Made by a program: the position numbers and the translations under genes. From a virus, in IMG/VR virus record IMGVR_UViG_3300024299_000011, positions 1 through 64,000 of that record: a DNA stretch of 64,000 nucleotides; one strand, given 5' to 3'. Positions 34,632-42,843 of the stretch are shown here, piece by piece. The notes below the pieces were generated by a model. The model did not search any database, was not told the origin of the DNA, and saw only the letters and a list, made by a program, of their open reading frames with translations. Within the stretch, counting starts at the first letter, position 1. Every line of letters starts with the position of its first letter.

Positions 34632-37600
34632 TTACTTTACCCGCCTGGCTGATATTTTGTATGCTACTTCTAGATTTGTGGTTGATGTATTCGCCGCTGC
34701 CTTTAGATACCAATTTTCAGTGCTTGTAACAATTATCCCGTTCCTAGATAGTGTCAATGTATCTCTATTGGTACTTGAACCCCTCTTTGTGGTTACTAAA
34801 TATTCAATGCCCTCAGTCCCAGGGGATGTTGTTCCCGATACGTTATTTATACCCAGTTGAACTAAGCTTGTTGTTGTTGCTCCATTTGAATAATAGACTG
34901 CATGTGCTTGTATATCCCATTCACCTGGTGATAGAGATATTGTTGCAAGATCCCCGTATGTGCTTGCTGTAATGGGAAAAGAAATAAACCCCGAACTTGC
35001 CTCAACCAATTCAGTTTCACCATAAACACCGAATACTGAGAAGTCTGGGAGCTCTTCAATTGTAACGTATGTGAATTTGTCATCACCCGTATATAGTACC
35101 TGATTAGCTCCTGAGTTCTGGTTAATTCTTATGTCAATATAGTCACCTTTAACTAACTTAATAGTATCGCTACCACTTATTTGCATAAATGTAGACGTTG
35201 CACCAAACTGCGTCTCTCTGTCTAGGTTAGAATAAACTGCGCCATTTTTAAATAATATAAAAGTCGCCGACTCTGATTCAGTCCAAGCTGTACTACCCGC
35301 AAACAGCAAGGCAGATTTAACGCTATAGTATCCTGTTTTTGGTGCTGTAAATTTCCAACTTGCGCCAGTTGTAACCAAGCCTTGGTCGTCATATTCTTGA
35401 CCATCAAAATCTATAATTGTAGTACTACCTGTAGAGATAACTTGTCCTGAGTCTGTTTTATATCTAGCTTTTGCTGTACTAAACAAAGCCTCAGTCGTTG
35501 AAACTAGGTTAGATGCTTTCAGACCTTCAATTGGAACCGAAACCGTGAATGAAATATCTGAACCATTTCCAATGGAATTTCCGTTAACAGGAGTTAACCC
35601 GGAGCTAGCGGTGTCACCGCGGCCCATGTTTAGAAAAGAATCGCCACTTGTCCCTAGAACATTTAAATCAATAGAAGTAGCATAACTTGTACCCATGCTA
35701 CCTAGCATTTTTACAGAAGATGCTATAGACGAATCAATAGCTTTACCGTTAGGTAGTCCTATTTGAGCTTCGACACCCGTGTTTGTTCCTGAATTAAAAT
35801 CAATTGAAAGCTCATAATTACTACCAACCCTTCTCCACCAACAATCGACACTTGAAATGCTACCGAAGCCTTGAGTCGTTGGCGTATAAGCTTCCCACTC
35901 TGTAATTATAGCACCAGGAGCAAATTGTTCTGGACCAACTTTTACATTATCTAAAATCATTCCATGAGCACTTGTATTTGTTGTAGCTATATGAAATATT
36001 AATCTATAATTTTTAGAACTAGTAGTATAAAACTCTCCTTGAAATTTTGTATGAGTACTACTATCGGCTGTAGCAATAACATCACCATCGTTGTCGTTAC
36101 TAACTCTCCCAATGAGTGTTGTGTTATCGATATCATAAACAAACACAGCAATGTCTCCTGAAACAAACCCAGGATTTACTGTAGAATATTCAAAAGATAC
36201 ATTTAACTTCTTACCGTTATCATCTGCGTTATCTATTGTAAAATCAGTTGAAAAACCTTGGCCTTGTTTACTAGCACCATCTTTAATTAACTGTAAACTG
36301 CCTACTCCTCTAACTATAATACTAGCGTTAACAGTTCTACCTAAAGATATACCAGAAGCAGTCCCACCAGTCCCATCTACGGGGGTTGCCGAAGCTCCGT
36401 CGTTGTAAAGACTCCAGCCAGAAGTGTCATTTTCTATATCAGGATTAGATATATAGTTTATCCCACCCTGACCACCACCACCACCAAGATCTATTAGCGA
36501 CGTTCCATCATCACCTTTATAAGTATTGGTAGTATCATCAAAATACACAGCACCTTTTTTTCTAGCCAATAAACCTAAGTTTGTTGAAGTATCGCTACTG
36601 ACAACAGCTCTATTAGTCGCAGAAGCAGCTCCCGTTAAGTCAATATTAGATGTTGTTATTGTTTTATTAGTAACAGTCTGTGCATGGTCTTCTAACACTA
36701 CGTCATCAGCAACAGTTGCATCAGGAATTGTAATTACACTTTGGTTGCCTGTGGCTCTAGTTATACTATCAGCACTTGCTCCAGTAATTGTATTAGTGCT
36801 AGACGCTAGATTCTTATTTGTAACAGTTTGAGTGCTACTTACATCCACAACTTCAACTTCAGATCCTAAAGCACCTAATTTAAACTTAGAAGCTAAAGCG
36901 TCTTCATAAATTATAGAACCATCTGTACCAGTTCTCTCTACAGTTAATCCTGCACCCTCAGAAGATCCATCAGTACCTGTTTTATTTACTGTTATATTTG
37001 TATCCGTAACATCAAGAGTTGCCGTGTTAAGCGTTGTAGTAGTCCCATTAACCGTCAGATCTCCAGGAATTGTAACGTTGTTTGTGTCATCAATTAGAAC
37101 ACCAGATCGTTCTACAGCATCACCAGCAGCATTAGATTTCATTACTGAGTTATCTACGCCTGCACCATAATCATCTATCTTAGCGTCTAGTTGAGTTTGC
37201 ACATCACCAGTTAATCCGTTTAATCTAGACAGCTCAGTGTTATCTACATCTCCGTTACCGATCTTAGTAGCATCAATTGCCGCAGCAGCTTTTATATCAG
37301 CATCAACAATATTAGTTATTGTGTTATTATCAGAGTCAATAGATTTATTAGTAATTGTCTGTGTATCCGTATCTCCTACAAATTCCCCACCTGGAGCATC
37401 TTTAGCGTCCACTGTAACACCGAGACCATCTCTACTCAATACCTTATTGGCCTTAGCTAACTCAGTTTTTAAAGAAGTTAAAGCTAAATCCTGAATAGTA
37501 TTAGTATCTCCGTCAATTGTTTTATTTGTAAGAGTGTCTGTAGTTGCTTTTCCGATTAAAGTGTCATCAGCATCAGGAAGATCTATACTTCGATCTACAG

Positions 37601-37730
37601 TCTGTTTTGCTTTTAATGTAGTACGAGTTCCGGTAGTAGAGGCCACATCAGCTTCGATAGCCACCTCTTTGGTTCTATCCGTATCGTTTTGTATCAAAAG
37701 ACCTTTGATTATTGATAGTAAGTTAAGCAT
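34632..37730 (-). CDS. Large tail fibre with ligand-binding domains
   Basis: A 1032-residue fibre. Residues 1-370 hold shaft repeats such as TDTLTNKTIDGDTNTIQD and TQTITNKSIDSDNNTI, and a GDLTVNGTTTTLNTATLDVT module paralogous to that of the fibre at 31995. Around residue 420 begins a jelly-roll-like domain (NYISNPDIENDTSGWSLYND, ILDNVKVGPE) resembling galactose/carbohydrate-binding modules. Further on are a possible C1q-like beta domain (GASWKFTAPKTGYYSVKSAL) and another beta domain at the C-terminus (SLSPGEWDIQAHAVYY). The multi-domain C-terminus is the likely receptor-binding part. GGGAG lies 7 bases before the ATG. Domain names are by pattern and need profile searches. Confidence 0.8.
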   Translation of the reverse strand: MLNLLSIIKGLLIQNDTDRTKEVAIEADVASTTGTRTTLKAKQTVDRSIDLPDADDTLIGKATTDTLTNKTIDGDTNTIQDLALTSLKTELAKANKVLSRDGLGVTVDAKDAPGGEFVGDTDTQTITNKSIDSDNNTITNIVDADIKAAAAIDATKIGNGDVDNTELSRLNGLTGDVQTQLDAKIDDYGAGVDNSVMKSNAAGDAVERSGVLIDDTNNVTIPGDLTVNGTTTTLNTATLDVTDTNITVNKTGTDGSSEGAGLTVERTGTDGSIIYEDALASKFKLGALGSEVEVVDVSSTQTVTNKNLASSTNTITGASADSITRATGNQSVITIPDATVADDVVLEDHAQTVTNKTITTSNIDLTGAASATNRAVVSSDTSTNLGLLARKKGAVYFDDTTNTYKGDDGTSLIDLGGGGGQGGINYISNPDIENDTSGWSLYNDGASATPVDGTGGTASGISLGRTVNASIIVRGVGSLQLIKDGASKQGQGFSTDFTIDNADDNGKKLNVSFEYSTVNPGFVSGDIAVFVYDIDNTTLIGRVSNDNDGDVIATADSSTHTKFQGEFYTTSSKNYRLIFHIATTNTSAHGMILDNVKVGPEQFAPGAIITEWEAYTPTTQGFGSISSVDCWWRRVGSNYELSIDFNSGTNTGVEAQIGLPNGKAIDSSIASSVKMLGSMGTSYATSIDLNVLGTSGDSFLNMGRGDTASSGLTPVNGNSIGNGSDISFTVSVPIEGLKASNLVSTTEALFSTAKARYKTDSGQVISTGSTTIIDFDGQEYDDQGLVTTGASWKFTAPKTGYYSVKSALLFAGSTAWTESESATFILFKNGAVYSNLDRETQFGATSTFMQISGSDTIKLVKGDYIDIRINQNSGANQVLYTGDDKFTYVTIEELPDFSVFGVYGETELVEASSGFISFPITASTYGDLATISLSPGEWDIQAHAVYYSNGATTTSLVQLGINNVSGTTSPGTEGIEYLVTTKRGSSTNRDTLTLSRNGIIVTSTENWYLKAAANTSTTNLEVAYKISARRVK

Positions 37731-37744
37731 TAATTATCTCCCTC

Positions 37745-38221
37745 TTATTGAGCTAAGCTTTTAGCTCTAAAATGTATTACACCAGAATAATTTAAAGAAT
37801 TTATATCATTTGATTTATATTGAACTTGTCCACCTGAAGTAAGATCAAAATCTACTCCAGAGTTACCAACAACATTACCGATAGCTATAGACCACCCAAC
37901 GTTATTATCATAAATAAGGTGCATTTCACCAGTCTCAGCAAAACCAGACGGGTTTGCAGTAGAAATTCTATAAACTGAATATTGAACAACAGCAGATCTT
38001 ACTGCTGCGTTATTGAAAACTAGGCCTATTATATCAGCAAGTGTTGCTTGATTATTCACAATATTGAACGAAGATTCTAATATATCATTAGGCCCAACAA
38101 CGTCATTTAATACGCTAGTAACCTCTTCTGCCCATTTAGTTGCATCTGAGCCCCAGCCTGGTTCATCACCTTTAGTTGGATACGAAAACGGTTTGTTATT
38201 GACGATCAATGTTTTAGGCAA
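37745..38221 (-). CDS. Short fibre-tip-like protein
   Basis: A 158-residue protein starting at TTG 38221 with AGGGG 6 bases upstream. Its last 110 residues (SFNIVNNQATLADIIGLVFN, VRSAVVQYSVYRIS, GQVQYKSNDIN) align by eye with the C-terminal domain of the fibre at 31995. It is the first gene behind late promoter copy b. It could be an interchangeable tip or adhesin that assembles with a fibre; this is inference. Confidence 0.72.
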   Translation of the reverse strand: MPKTLIVNNKPFSYPTKGDEPGWGSDATKWAEEVTSVLNDVVGPNDILESSFNIVNNQATLADIIGLVFNNAAVRSAVVQYSVYRISTANPSGFAETGEMHLIYDNNVGWSIAIGNVVGNSGVDFDLTSGGQVQYKSNDINSLNYSGVIHFRAKSLAQ

Positions 38222-38249
38222 GATATACCCCTAGATTGTGAGTTAAGGC

Positions 38250-38268
38250 TTCACTTTATATTTGTTAA
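38250..38268 (-). promoter_or_regulatory. Late promoter motif (copy b)
   Basis: On the minus strand this reads exactly TTAACAAATATAAAGTGAA. It lies 29 bases before the TTG of the first fibre-block gene and 8 bases from the -35 box of the divergent sigma70 promoter at 38277. Confidence 0.78.
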
Positions 38269-38276
38269 ATTTACTC

Positions 38277-38304
38277 TTGACACGGTCTAAATCTGTGATA
38301 TAAT
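38277..38304 (+). promoter_or_regulatory. Consensus sigma70 promoter, leaderless type
   Basis: TTGACA (38277-38282), 16 bases, TATAAT (38299-38304). Seven bases past the -10 box falls exactly on the A of ATG 38311, so the mRNA would start at the start codon. It is divergent to late promoter copy b. Confidence 0.85.
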
Positions 38305-38310
38305 GCCTAT

Positions 38311-38508
38311 ATGGAACTTATTTTTATATTAATGGTAATTTTAATAATAGCTATATTCAGATCAACGTCTAATAGTGAGAGTAATAAACACTGTTACACG
38401 CTGAAAAAGAATCATAATTGGGTCAGAAGTGGAGAAGAACCGGATACTTACCTGGTTTGTTCTATATGTAAGATGTTACCTGGCGGAGAATCAGAGGAAG
38501 GGAATTAA
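38311..38508 (+). CDS. Small membrane protein from a leaderless transcript
   Basis: A 65-residue protein with an N-terminal membrane segment (LIFILMVILIIAIF) and a hydrophilic tail containing CYTLKKNHNW and CSICKML, which could bind metal. It lies just before the endolysin gene, where holins often lie, so a pinholin-like role is possible, but a single helix with a Cys tail is not diagnostic. There is no SD; the promoter at 38277 predicts a transcript that begins at this ATG. Confidence 0.65.
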   Translation: MELIFILMVILIIAIFRSTSNSESNKHCYTLKKNHNWVRSGEEPDTYLVCSICKMLPGGESEEGN

Positions 38509-38907
38509 ATGTATAAATTTAGCAGGAAATCAAAGGCTAAGCTAGAAACATGTCACCCAGATCTACAGAGAGTGTTCAATGAGGCTATTAAGCACGTAGA
38601 TTTTACTATACTAGAAGGTATACGGTCCTTAGAGCGTCAACAGGAGTTAGTTCGTTCTGGGGCTAGTAAGACGCTCAATTCTATGCATATAGAGAAACCT
38701 GATGGAACCTCGCATGCTGTAGACGCAATTGCTTATCCGATTCAGTGGGATAATTACAATAGAAATTATTTATTTGCTGGATTTATTAAAGGAATTGCCG
38801 CAGGAATGGGGATTAAGCTTAGGTTAGGAAGCGATTGGAATGGTGATTTCGATACTACAGATCAATCATTCCATGATTTGCCCCACTTCGAATTGGAGAA
38901 GAAATGA
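38509..38907 (+). CDS. M15-family peptidase endolysin
   Basis: A 132-residue L-Ala-D-Glu-type peptidase like T5 endolysin or the VanY/M15C group. The family pattern is visible: ILEGIRSLERQQELVRSGAS, then the zinc region SHAVDAIAYP, KLRLGSDWNGDFD and HDLPHFEL near the C-terminus. The likely zinc ligands are a His before or at SHAVD, Asp in VDA and His in PHFEL. There is no signal peptide, so release would need a holin. It follows the membrane protein at 38311 with no gap. Cleavage of peptidoglycan peptides at lysis is the expected role. Confidence 0.88.
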   Translation: MYKFSRKSKAKLETCHPDLQRVFNEAIKHVDFTILEGIRSLERQQELVRSGASKTLNSMHIEKPDGTSHAVDAIAYPIQWDNYNRNYLFAGFIKGIAAGMGIKLRLGSDWNGDFDTTDQSFHDLPHFELEKK

Positions 38908-39290
38908 AATACCACGATCCATTACATATACCCAGTGCTGAGAGAGTTGTTTGGCATAAGGGAGTAGAGGCTTTAATATTAAATAAAGAGCTACTAGATC
39001 AACAGAATTGCTGGACTAATTTAGATAAAATCAAAGAGTTACATTCAGAAAGATTGCATTTATGTGATATGATGATGGAAAGTGACGATATAGACTTCCT
39101 GACATTATGTGACGCTTATTATACTTTAATTGAATTTGAATTACAAGAAGCTTGGGGATTTCCTTTAGATAAGAAATTTCATATGTTTTGGAGAAGAGTA
39201 AAATGCGAATGCGCTAAGCTAGATAACCAGGATGCATATCCTTTTGGGTATTATTCAATTAGCGGAGGATGTCCTTTACATGGCTCTTAA
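38904..39290 (+). CDS. Hypothetical protein
   Basis: A 128-residue helical protein rich in Leu, Asp, Glu and His/Cys (HSERLHLCDMMMESDDIDFL; C-terminal CECAKLD and CPLHGS). GGAG precedes the ATG, which overlaps the endolysin stop. The sequence recalls other small phage proteins, but I recognise no family. Confidence 0.65.
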   Translation: MKYHDPLHIPSAERVVWHKGVEALILNKELLDQQNCWTNLDKIKELHSERLHLCDMMMESDDIDFLTLCDAYYTLIEFELQEAWGFPLDKKFHMFWRRVKCECAKLDNQDAYPFGYYSISGGCPLHGS

Positions 39291-39477
39291 GATCCTAGCT
39301 TTTATATATAGACATACAGGATATTATAGTCCTTTAATTAAAGTGTATCAGTATGATGCGGTCATAGAATATATTAAAGAATGTAACTACGATATAAGCG
39401 AACTTGGTATTCACTTATTTATAGGATGTTGGCAGACAAATCATGGATTATATAAAACTCATAGGAGGTTTAAATGA
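39280..39477 (+). CDS. Small hypothetical protein
   Basis: A 65-residue protein from ATG 39280 (MALKILAFIYRHTGYYSP...). The frame extends upstream to ATG 39232 inside the previous gene. GGAGG about 10 bases before 39280 supports the shorter form. Aromatic-rich, no domain recognised. Its stop overlaps the next gene (ATGA). Confidence 0.6.
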   Translation: MALKILAFIYRHTGYYSPLIKVYQYDAVIEYIKECNYDISELGIHLFIGCWQTNHGLYKTHRRFK

Positions 39478-39623
39478 ATGTATCATTTAAAGAGATTGAA
39501 GATTGTATACATAAAGAACCTTGGGCCTATATTTGCTACTGCCACCACGCACAAGGTCCATTAACAAAAGAAGAAGTTGTGTATATGTATTATAAATATA
39601 AGGAGAACTATGATTCAAGATAA
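39474..39623 (+). CDS. Small Cys/His-containing protein
   Basis: A 49-residue protein (MNVSFKEIEDCIHKEPWAYI...) with CYCHHAQG, a possible metal site. AGGAGG lies just before the ATG, and it overlaps both neighbours by a few bases. Unknown function. Confidence 0.6.
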   Translation: MNVSFKEIEDCIHKEPWAYICYCHHAQGPLTKEEVVYMYYKYKENYDSR

Positions 39624-39861
39624 TTGGGATAAGTACAACGATGTACAAAAGAAAATAACATCGCTAGCTGATTCTCTTGGAGTTACAGAAGTTCACTTAA
39701 GAAAAAATGCTAAGAATTTTGACCTGATTATTAGACTACAGGTACAGCACCTCTTGATAGATAAACTAACTATACTTGAAACAATACATAATAAAAAAAT
39801 AAATAAAATATGTTCAAGTGAGGTGGTTTCTTTAGAGGAATATAAATGCAATATAATATAG
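39610..39861 (+). CDS. Small helical hypothetical protein
   Basis: An 83-residue protein from ATG 39610 with AAGGAG 5 bases upstream. A longer in-frame ATG at 39577 lies in the previous gene and has no SD. SLADSLGVTEVHLRKNAKNF resembles a helix-turn-helix, so DNA binding is possible but unproven. Confidence 0.6.
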   Translation: MIQDNWDKYNDVQKKITSLADSLGVTEVHLRKNAKNFDLIIRLQVQHLLIDKLTILETIHNKKINKICSSEVVSLEEYKCNII

Positions 39862-39884
39862 ATTACAAGGTATAGGAGATTTAA

Positions 39885-40331
39885 ATGATAACAATGAAGA
39901 TTGAGATACCAGTTGGATCTAATGTTAAGTATGAGATAGATAAAGTTACTGGAGAGTTGAGGGTTGACCGACTGTCAAAACTGACATATCCTGCAACATA
40001 TGGGTACATAAAAGATACGTTAGCTGAAGATGGGGACCAATTAGATGTGTTCTTATTAGGAAGTGACGTGTATATTCCAGGATCTATAATAGATGTTGAT
40101 ATATTAGGGATGCTTGAAATGTCAGACAATGGGATTGTTGATAATAAAGTAATAGCTAAGGTTCATTGTGATAATTTAGGAGTAGCTCAAGATTACTTAG
40201 ATAGGCATGTTAGGGTTATAAAGACTTTCTTGAGGAACTATAAAGAGAATACTATTGTAGGTAACTATGTAGATAAATCTGATACTGTTGAGTATTATGA
40301 AAAATGTAAGGAAGTTTATGAAAAGAAGTGA
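39885..40331 (+). CDS. ppa: Soluble inorganic pyrophosphatase (family I)
   Basis: A 148-residue enzyme that hydrolyses pyrophosphate to phosphate, pulling DNA synthesis forward. The family signature is clear: IEIPVGSNVKYEIDKVTGEL, YPATYGYIKDTLAEDGDQLD (metal-binding Asp cluster) and DNGIVDNKVIAKV. The length is a little short of the 170-175 residues of bacterial enzymes, from a trimmed C-terminus. It begins at ATG 39885 with AGGAG 6 bases upstream. It lies in the small lysis-side island rather than next to polymerase or NrdJ, but would serve replication. A phage-encoded pyrophosphatase is uncommon. Confidence 0.92.
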   Translation: MITMKIEIPVGSNVKYEIDKVTGELRVDRLSKLTYPATYGYIKDTLAEDGDQLDVFLLGSDVYIPGSIIDVDILGMLEMSDNGIVDNKVIAKVHCDNLGVAQDYLDRHVRVIKTFLRNYKENTIVGNYVDKSDTVEYYEKCKEVYEKK

Positions 40332-40503
40332 TGCGTTGGAAATTATAGATACAGTATTATATGAACACGAGTTACCTCTACTACAAGGTATAGATAAAGA
40401 AATATTAGGTAGATTAGAACGAGCTGGGATGTTACCTCCTGCGGTTGATCCTAAGGTTTTTGGTTTAAAGCCAGAGCATGTGTGGGAACCTGAAGATGAC
40501 TGA
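40318..40503 (+). CDS. Small hypothetical protein
   Basis: A 61-residue protein from ATG 40318 behind AAGGAAG, overlapping the pyrophosphatase stop. Acidic and helical (IIDTVLYEHELPLLQGIDKE) with a Pro-rich end (LPPAVDPKVFGLKPEHVW). No family recognised. Confidence 0.6.
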   Translation: MKRSDALEIIDTVLYEHELPLLQGIDKEILGRLERAGMLPPAVDPKVFGLKPEHVWEPEDD

Positions 40504-40720
40504 GTATAGATTAATTACAAATGGATTCAGGTATAGTATTCAATATTTAGGTAAGAAGTATATTTTCTTTAGAGAACCTAAGTGGTTAAATTATACATAC
40601 TATCCCTATTATATGGGTCTTAATGAGCGGTTTTACGGGACTAAGTTGGAATGCGAAGATCATATAAAGAAATTACTAGATTATGAGTCAGAAAGAAATG
40701 CAAAGTGGAGTGTTGTGTGA
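40496..40720 (+). CDS. Small aromatic-rich protein
   Basis: A 74-residue protein from ATG 40496 (MTEYRLITNGFRYSIQYLGK), rich in Tyr, Phe and Trp, probably a small beta domain then a helix. It overlaps the previous stop (ATGA) and the next start. The gene at 41035 also contains an INGFRYES segment, so the two may be distant paralogues. Confidence 0.6.
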   Translation: MTEYRLITNGFRYSIQYLGKKYIFFREPKWLNYTYYPYYMGLNERFYGTKLECEDHIKKLLDYESERNAKWSVV

Positions 40721-40896
40721 AAATAGTTGAGTGTTATTTTGAAGATTGTGGCGAGCCTGTTGTGGGGACTAAAACTAATAGTAAAGGCGCAAAGTTCTAT
40801 GTTTGTGATTATCATTACCAGATGCTATTAAATGTATTTACTCCGGATGATGTACAAGAAAAGACTTTCGAGAGAGTAGATGAAGAAACTGTTTAG
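40717..40896 (+). CDS. Small zinc-finger-like protein
   Basis: A 59-residue protein starting at GTG 40717, overlapping the preceding stop (GTGA). CYFEDCGEP followed by FYVCDYHYQ gives a C-x4-C...C-x2-H arrangement that could bind zinc. Unknown function. Confidence 0.6.
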   Translation: MKIVECYFEDCGEPVVGTKTNSKGAKFYVCDYHYQMLLNVFTPDDVQEKTFERVDEETV

Positions 40897-41038
40897 TGTT
40901 TATATAATTGTTATACTACAGGCGTATTTGGCAGGTTACTGCTATTTAGAAAAAGAGTATACAGCTGCAGGAGTGTTGGTTTTATGTACTGTGGCGACGT
41001 TTCTGGTGGCTAAAATGATAAGAGGAGCAATGAAATGA
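40880..41038 (+). CDS. Small two-pass membrane protein
   Basis: A 52-residue protein (MKKLFSVYIIVILQAYLAGY) with two hydrophobic segments separated by LEKEYTAAG and a basic end. It overlaps both neighbours. A holin-like role near the endolysin is possible but unproven. Confidence 0.55.
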   Translation: MKKLFSVYIIVILQAYLAGYCYLEKEYTAAGVLVLCTVATFLVAKMIRGAMK

Positions 41039-41220
41039 TTGATTGGTTCTATGGAAAAGCGGAACCAGAGCATCAGATGTGGTTTGGTATAAATGGATTT
41101 AGGTATGAGTCATCTCGGTGGAGTCCATCAAGAGAAGAGAAAGTTAAAGAGCGTGGTTGGTATTTATACTTGTTTGTTGCAGGATATCAATTGGTGTTAT
41201 TTAGAGAGGTAGAAGTATGA
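41035..41220 (+). CDS. Small hypothetical protein
   Basis: A 61-residue protein (MIDWFYGKAEPEHQMWFGIN) with many aromatics and a hydrophobic C-terminal strand (YLYLFVAGYQLVLFREVEV). GAGGAG lies a few bases upstream. ATGA coupling to the previous gene. Confidence 0.6.
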   Translation: MIDWFYGKAEPEHQMWFGINGFRYESSRWSPSREEKVKERGWYLYLFVAGYQLVLFREVEV

Positions 41221-41285
41221 GGTTTTGGATCAAGATTGCTTTAATAGTACATGCGTTGGGGTTTTAATATAAAAAGGGGATGTAG

Positions 41286-41432
41286 ATGATTTTAGAAAAA
41301 GTAATAGCATTTATTAAATATATAGTATTTTTGTTTGTATTAGTGTTTTTTTGTGCTGGAATTGACTGTGTTTTTAATAATACAAAAAAGATAGATCATT
41401 GTAATAAAGTAAAGTATATAGATGAAAAGTGA
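41286..41432 (+). CDS. Small single-pass membrane protein
   Basis: A 48-residue protein with a strong membrane helix (YIVFLFVLVFFCAGIDCVF) and a basic tail. AAGGGG lies a little upstream of the ATG. It is the last gene of the plus-strand island and ends 11 bases from the convergent endonuclease gene. Confidence 0.55.
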   Translation: MILEKVIAFIKYIVFLFVLVFFCAGIDCVFNNTKKIDHCNKVKYIDEK

Positions 41433-41443
41433 ACAACTACAAC

Positions 41444-42775
41444 TTAAGTTAAGATTAATGAATATATATTATTAGTACTTTCCATTATTTTTATAAATCC
41501 ATTTTTTTTGAGCATAGCTGGGCCACTCTTTGATCCATCGTAATCACTTCCCAATATTCCCGGAAGTTTGTGCTTCATTAACTTTTGTCTACTATACTTA
41601 ACTCCATCTTTAATGTAATGATAACTTCTCTCAGTTTCTCCAATATAACTAAACCCCAAAGCTAAATACACCTTCCCTCCATTCTTATAACTAGACACAG
41701 CATAGGACAGTATACTATCTGGATTATATTCTTTTATAAAGGCCTTTAGTAACTTACTGGCCCCACCAACAACAACAATACTCCCTTTATAACATAACCT
41801 ATACAACTCCCATTTAAACTCAACTCTCCTACCCCTAGGAACACCGAAGCTCATTAAACAAACCAACTCCTCTTCATAATACAATCCATAACAAACCGTT
41901 GTAGGTATACTTTTTTGTCTATGATATTTATCTAAGAATGATTTATGTTCAGACCATCCGACCTTACGTACCTTGCATTTTCTGGCATATATTTTAGATA
42001 TAGAGTCAGCATAGCACCAGGAATATCCTTTATACTTCTTATTGTTTAATATAGATCTTCTTATACCGGTTTTATCAAAACCACCTACACTGGCGTCTAC
42101 ACCTGACTTAAAATACAACTTATCTCCATTATCATTTACGCCAATAAATGGTCTGGCGGTAGTTTTTCTATCTCTATAAGATTGCTTAAACTCTGATTTT
42201 GTTAAGGTTTTTATTGGATTCTTCTCCCTATACTGCCTAGTTTGGCTTATCTGACAACTCTTACAGATCCTCATTAACTTATCCCAAGTTTTATTATAAA
42301 CATTAAATCCACTTAAAGGGAAAACTAAATTACACTTAGTGCATTTTTTACAAGAAATATCGTTAACTTCAATATGGTGATTTCTATTATACGCTATAAT
42401 GGGTTCTTTTAAATTCTTGTAATACTCCTTTCTTGACTCTGATATCTTTAATTTAGTTTCTTCAGTATAAACAACTCTACTGTCTATAATATTTACCGTA
42501 TTATATCCTTTAGGTGCTATACTATTGTTTTCCTTTATGTAGTATTCTTCCCTGGCAGCTATATTATCAAAAGGTATATTATCTTCAAGGACCGTCGTAG
42601 TGAATTCGTTCCAAGAATACTTCTTTAACGCTCTGTAGAATACTGTACAACTCTTGTATGAATTATAGGTCTTATCTGACTTTCTCCACCTTCTAGCTGT
42701 AGTTTGAATAGTTGAGCCTATATAGACTTTACCGTTAATCTTGTTTTCGTGTTTATATATTATCCCAGTTTTCAT
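41444..42775 (-). CDS. GIY-YIG homing endonuclease with GNAT-like C-terminal domain
   Basis: A 443-residue free-standing homing endonuclease. GIIYKHENKINGKVYIGST is the GIY-YIG core, with TTARRW as the Arg helix and REEYYI as the Glu. A NUMOD3-like unit (TEETKLKISESRKEYY), a zinc finger (CKKCTKCNLVF, ICKSC) and a further NUMOD-like unit (YFKSGVDASVGGFDKTG) follow. Residues 250-443 (YGLYYEEELVCLMSFGVPRG, VVVGGASKLLKAFIKEY, LALGFSYIGE) form an acyltransferase-like domain often attached to phage homing enzymes. It has its own consensus promoter giving a leaderless mRNA and lies downstream of the capsid gene terminator, so it can be expressed independently of late genes. Confidence 0.88.
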   Translation of the reverse strand: MKTGIIYKHENKINGKVYIGSTIQTTARRWRKSDKTYNSYKSCTVFYRALKKYSWNEFTTTVLEDNIPFDNIAAREEYYIKENNSIAPKGYNTVNIIDSRVVYTEETKLKISESRKEYYKNLKEPIIAYNRNHHIEVNDISCKKCTKCNLVFPLSGFNVYNKTWDKLMRICKSCQISQTRQYREKNPIKTLTKSEFKQSYRDRKTTARPFIGVNDNGDKLYFKSGVDASVGGFDKTGIRRSILNNKKYKGYSWCYADSISKIYARKCKVRKVGWSEHKSFLDKYHRQKSIPTTVCYGLYYEEELVCLMSFGVPRGRRVEFKWELYRLCYKGSIVVVGGASKLLKAFIKEYNPDSILSYAVSSYKNGGKVYLALGFSYIGETERSYHYIKDGVKYSRQKLMKHKLPGILGSDYDGSKSGPAMLKKNGFIKIMESTNNIYSLILT

Positions 42776-42781
42776 ATTACC

Positions 42782-42810
42782 AGTATACTATACATGAGGT
42801 TGTATGTCAA
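42782..42810 (-). promoter_or_regulatory. Consensus sigma70 promoter, leaderless type (minus strand)
   Basis: On the minus strand TTGACA (42810-42805), 17 bases, TATACT (42787-42782), then GGTAAT and ATG at 42775. The expected start is exactly the A of ATG. It drives the homing endonuclease. Confidence 0.85.
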
Positions 42811-42843
42811 GTAAAAGGTGGTATACAATTCATGGTGAGACAT

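Noticed and set aside
41217-41267. 16-codon frame MRFWIKIALIVHALGF overlapping the preceding stop
   Set aside because: Too short to support, with no clear SD; may be chance between two real small genes.
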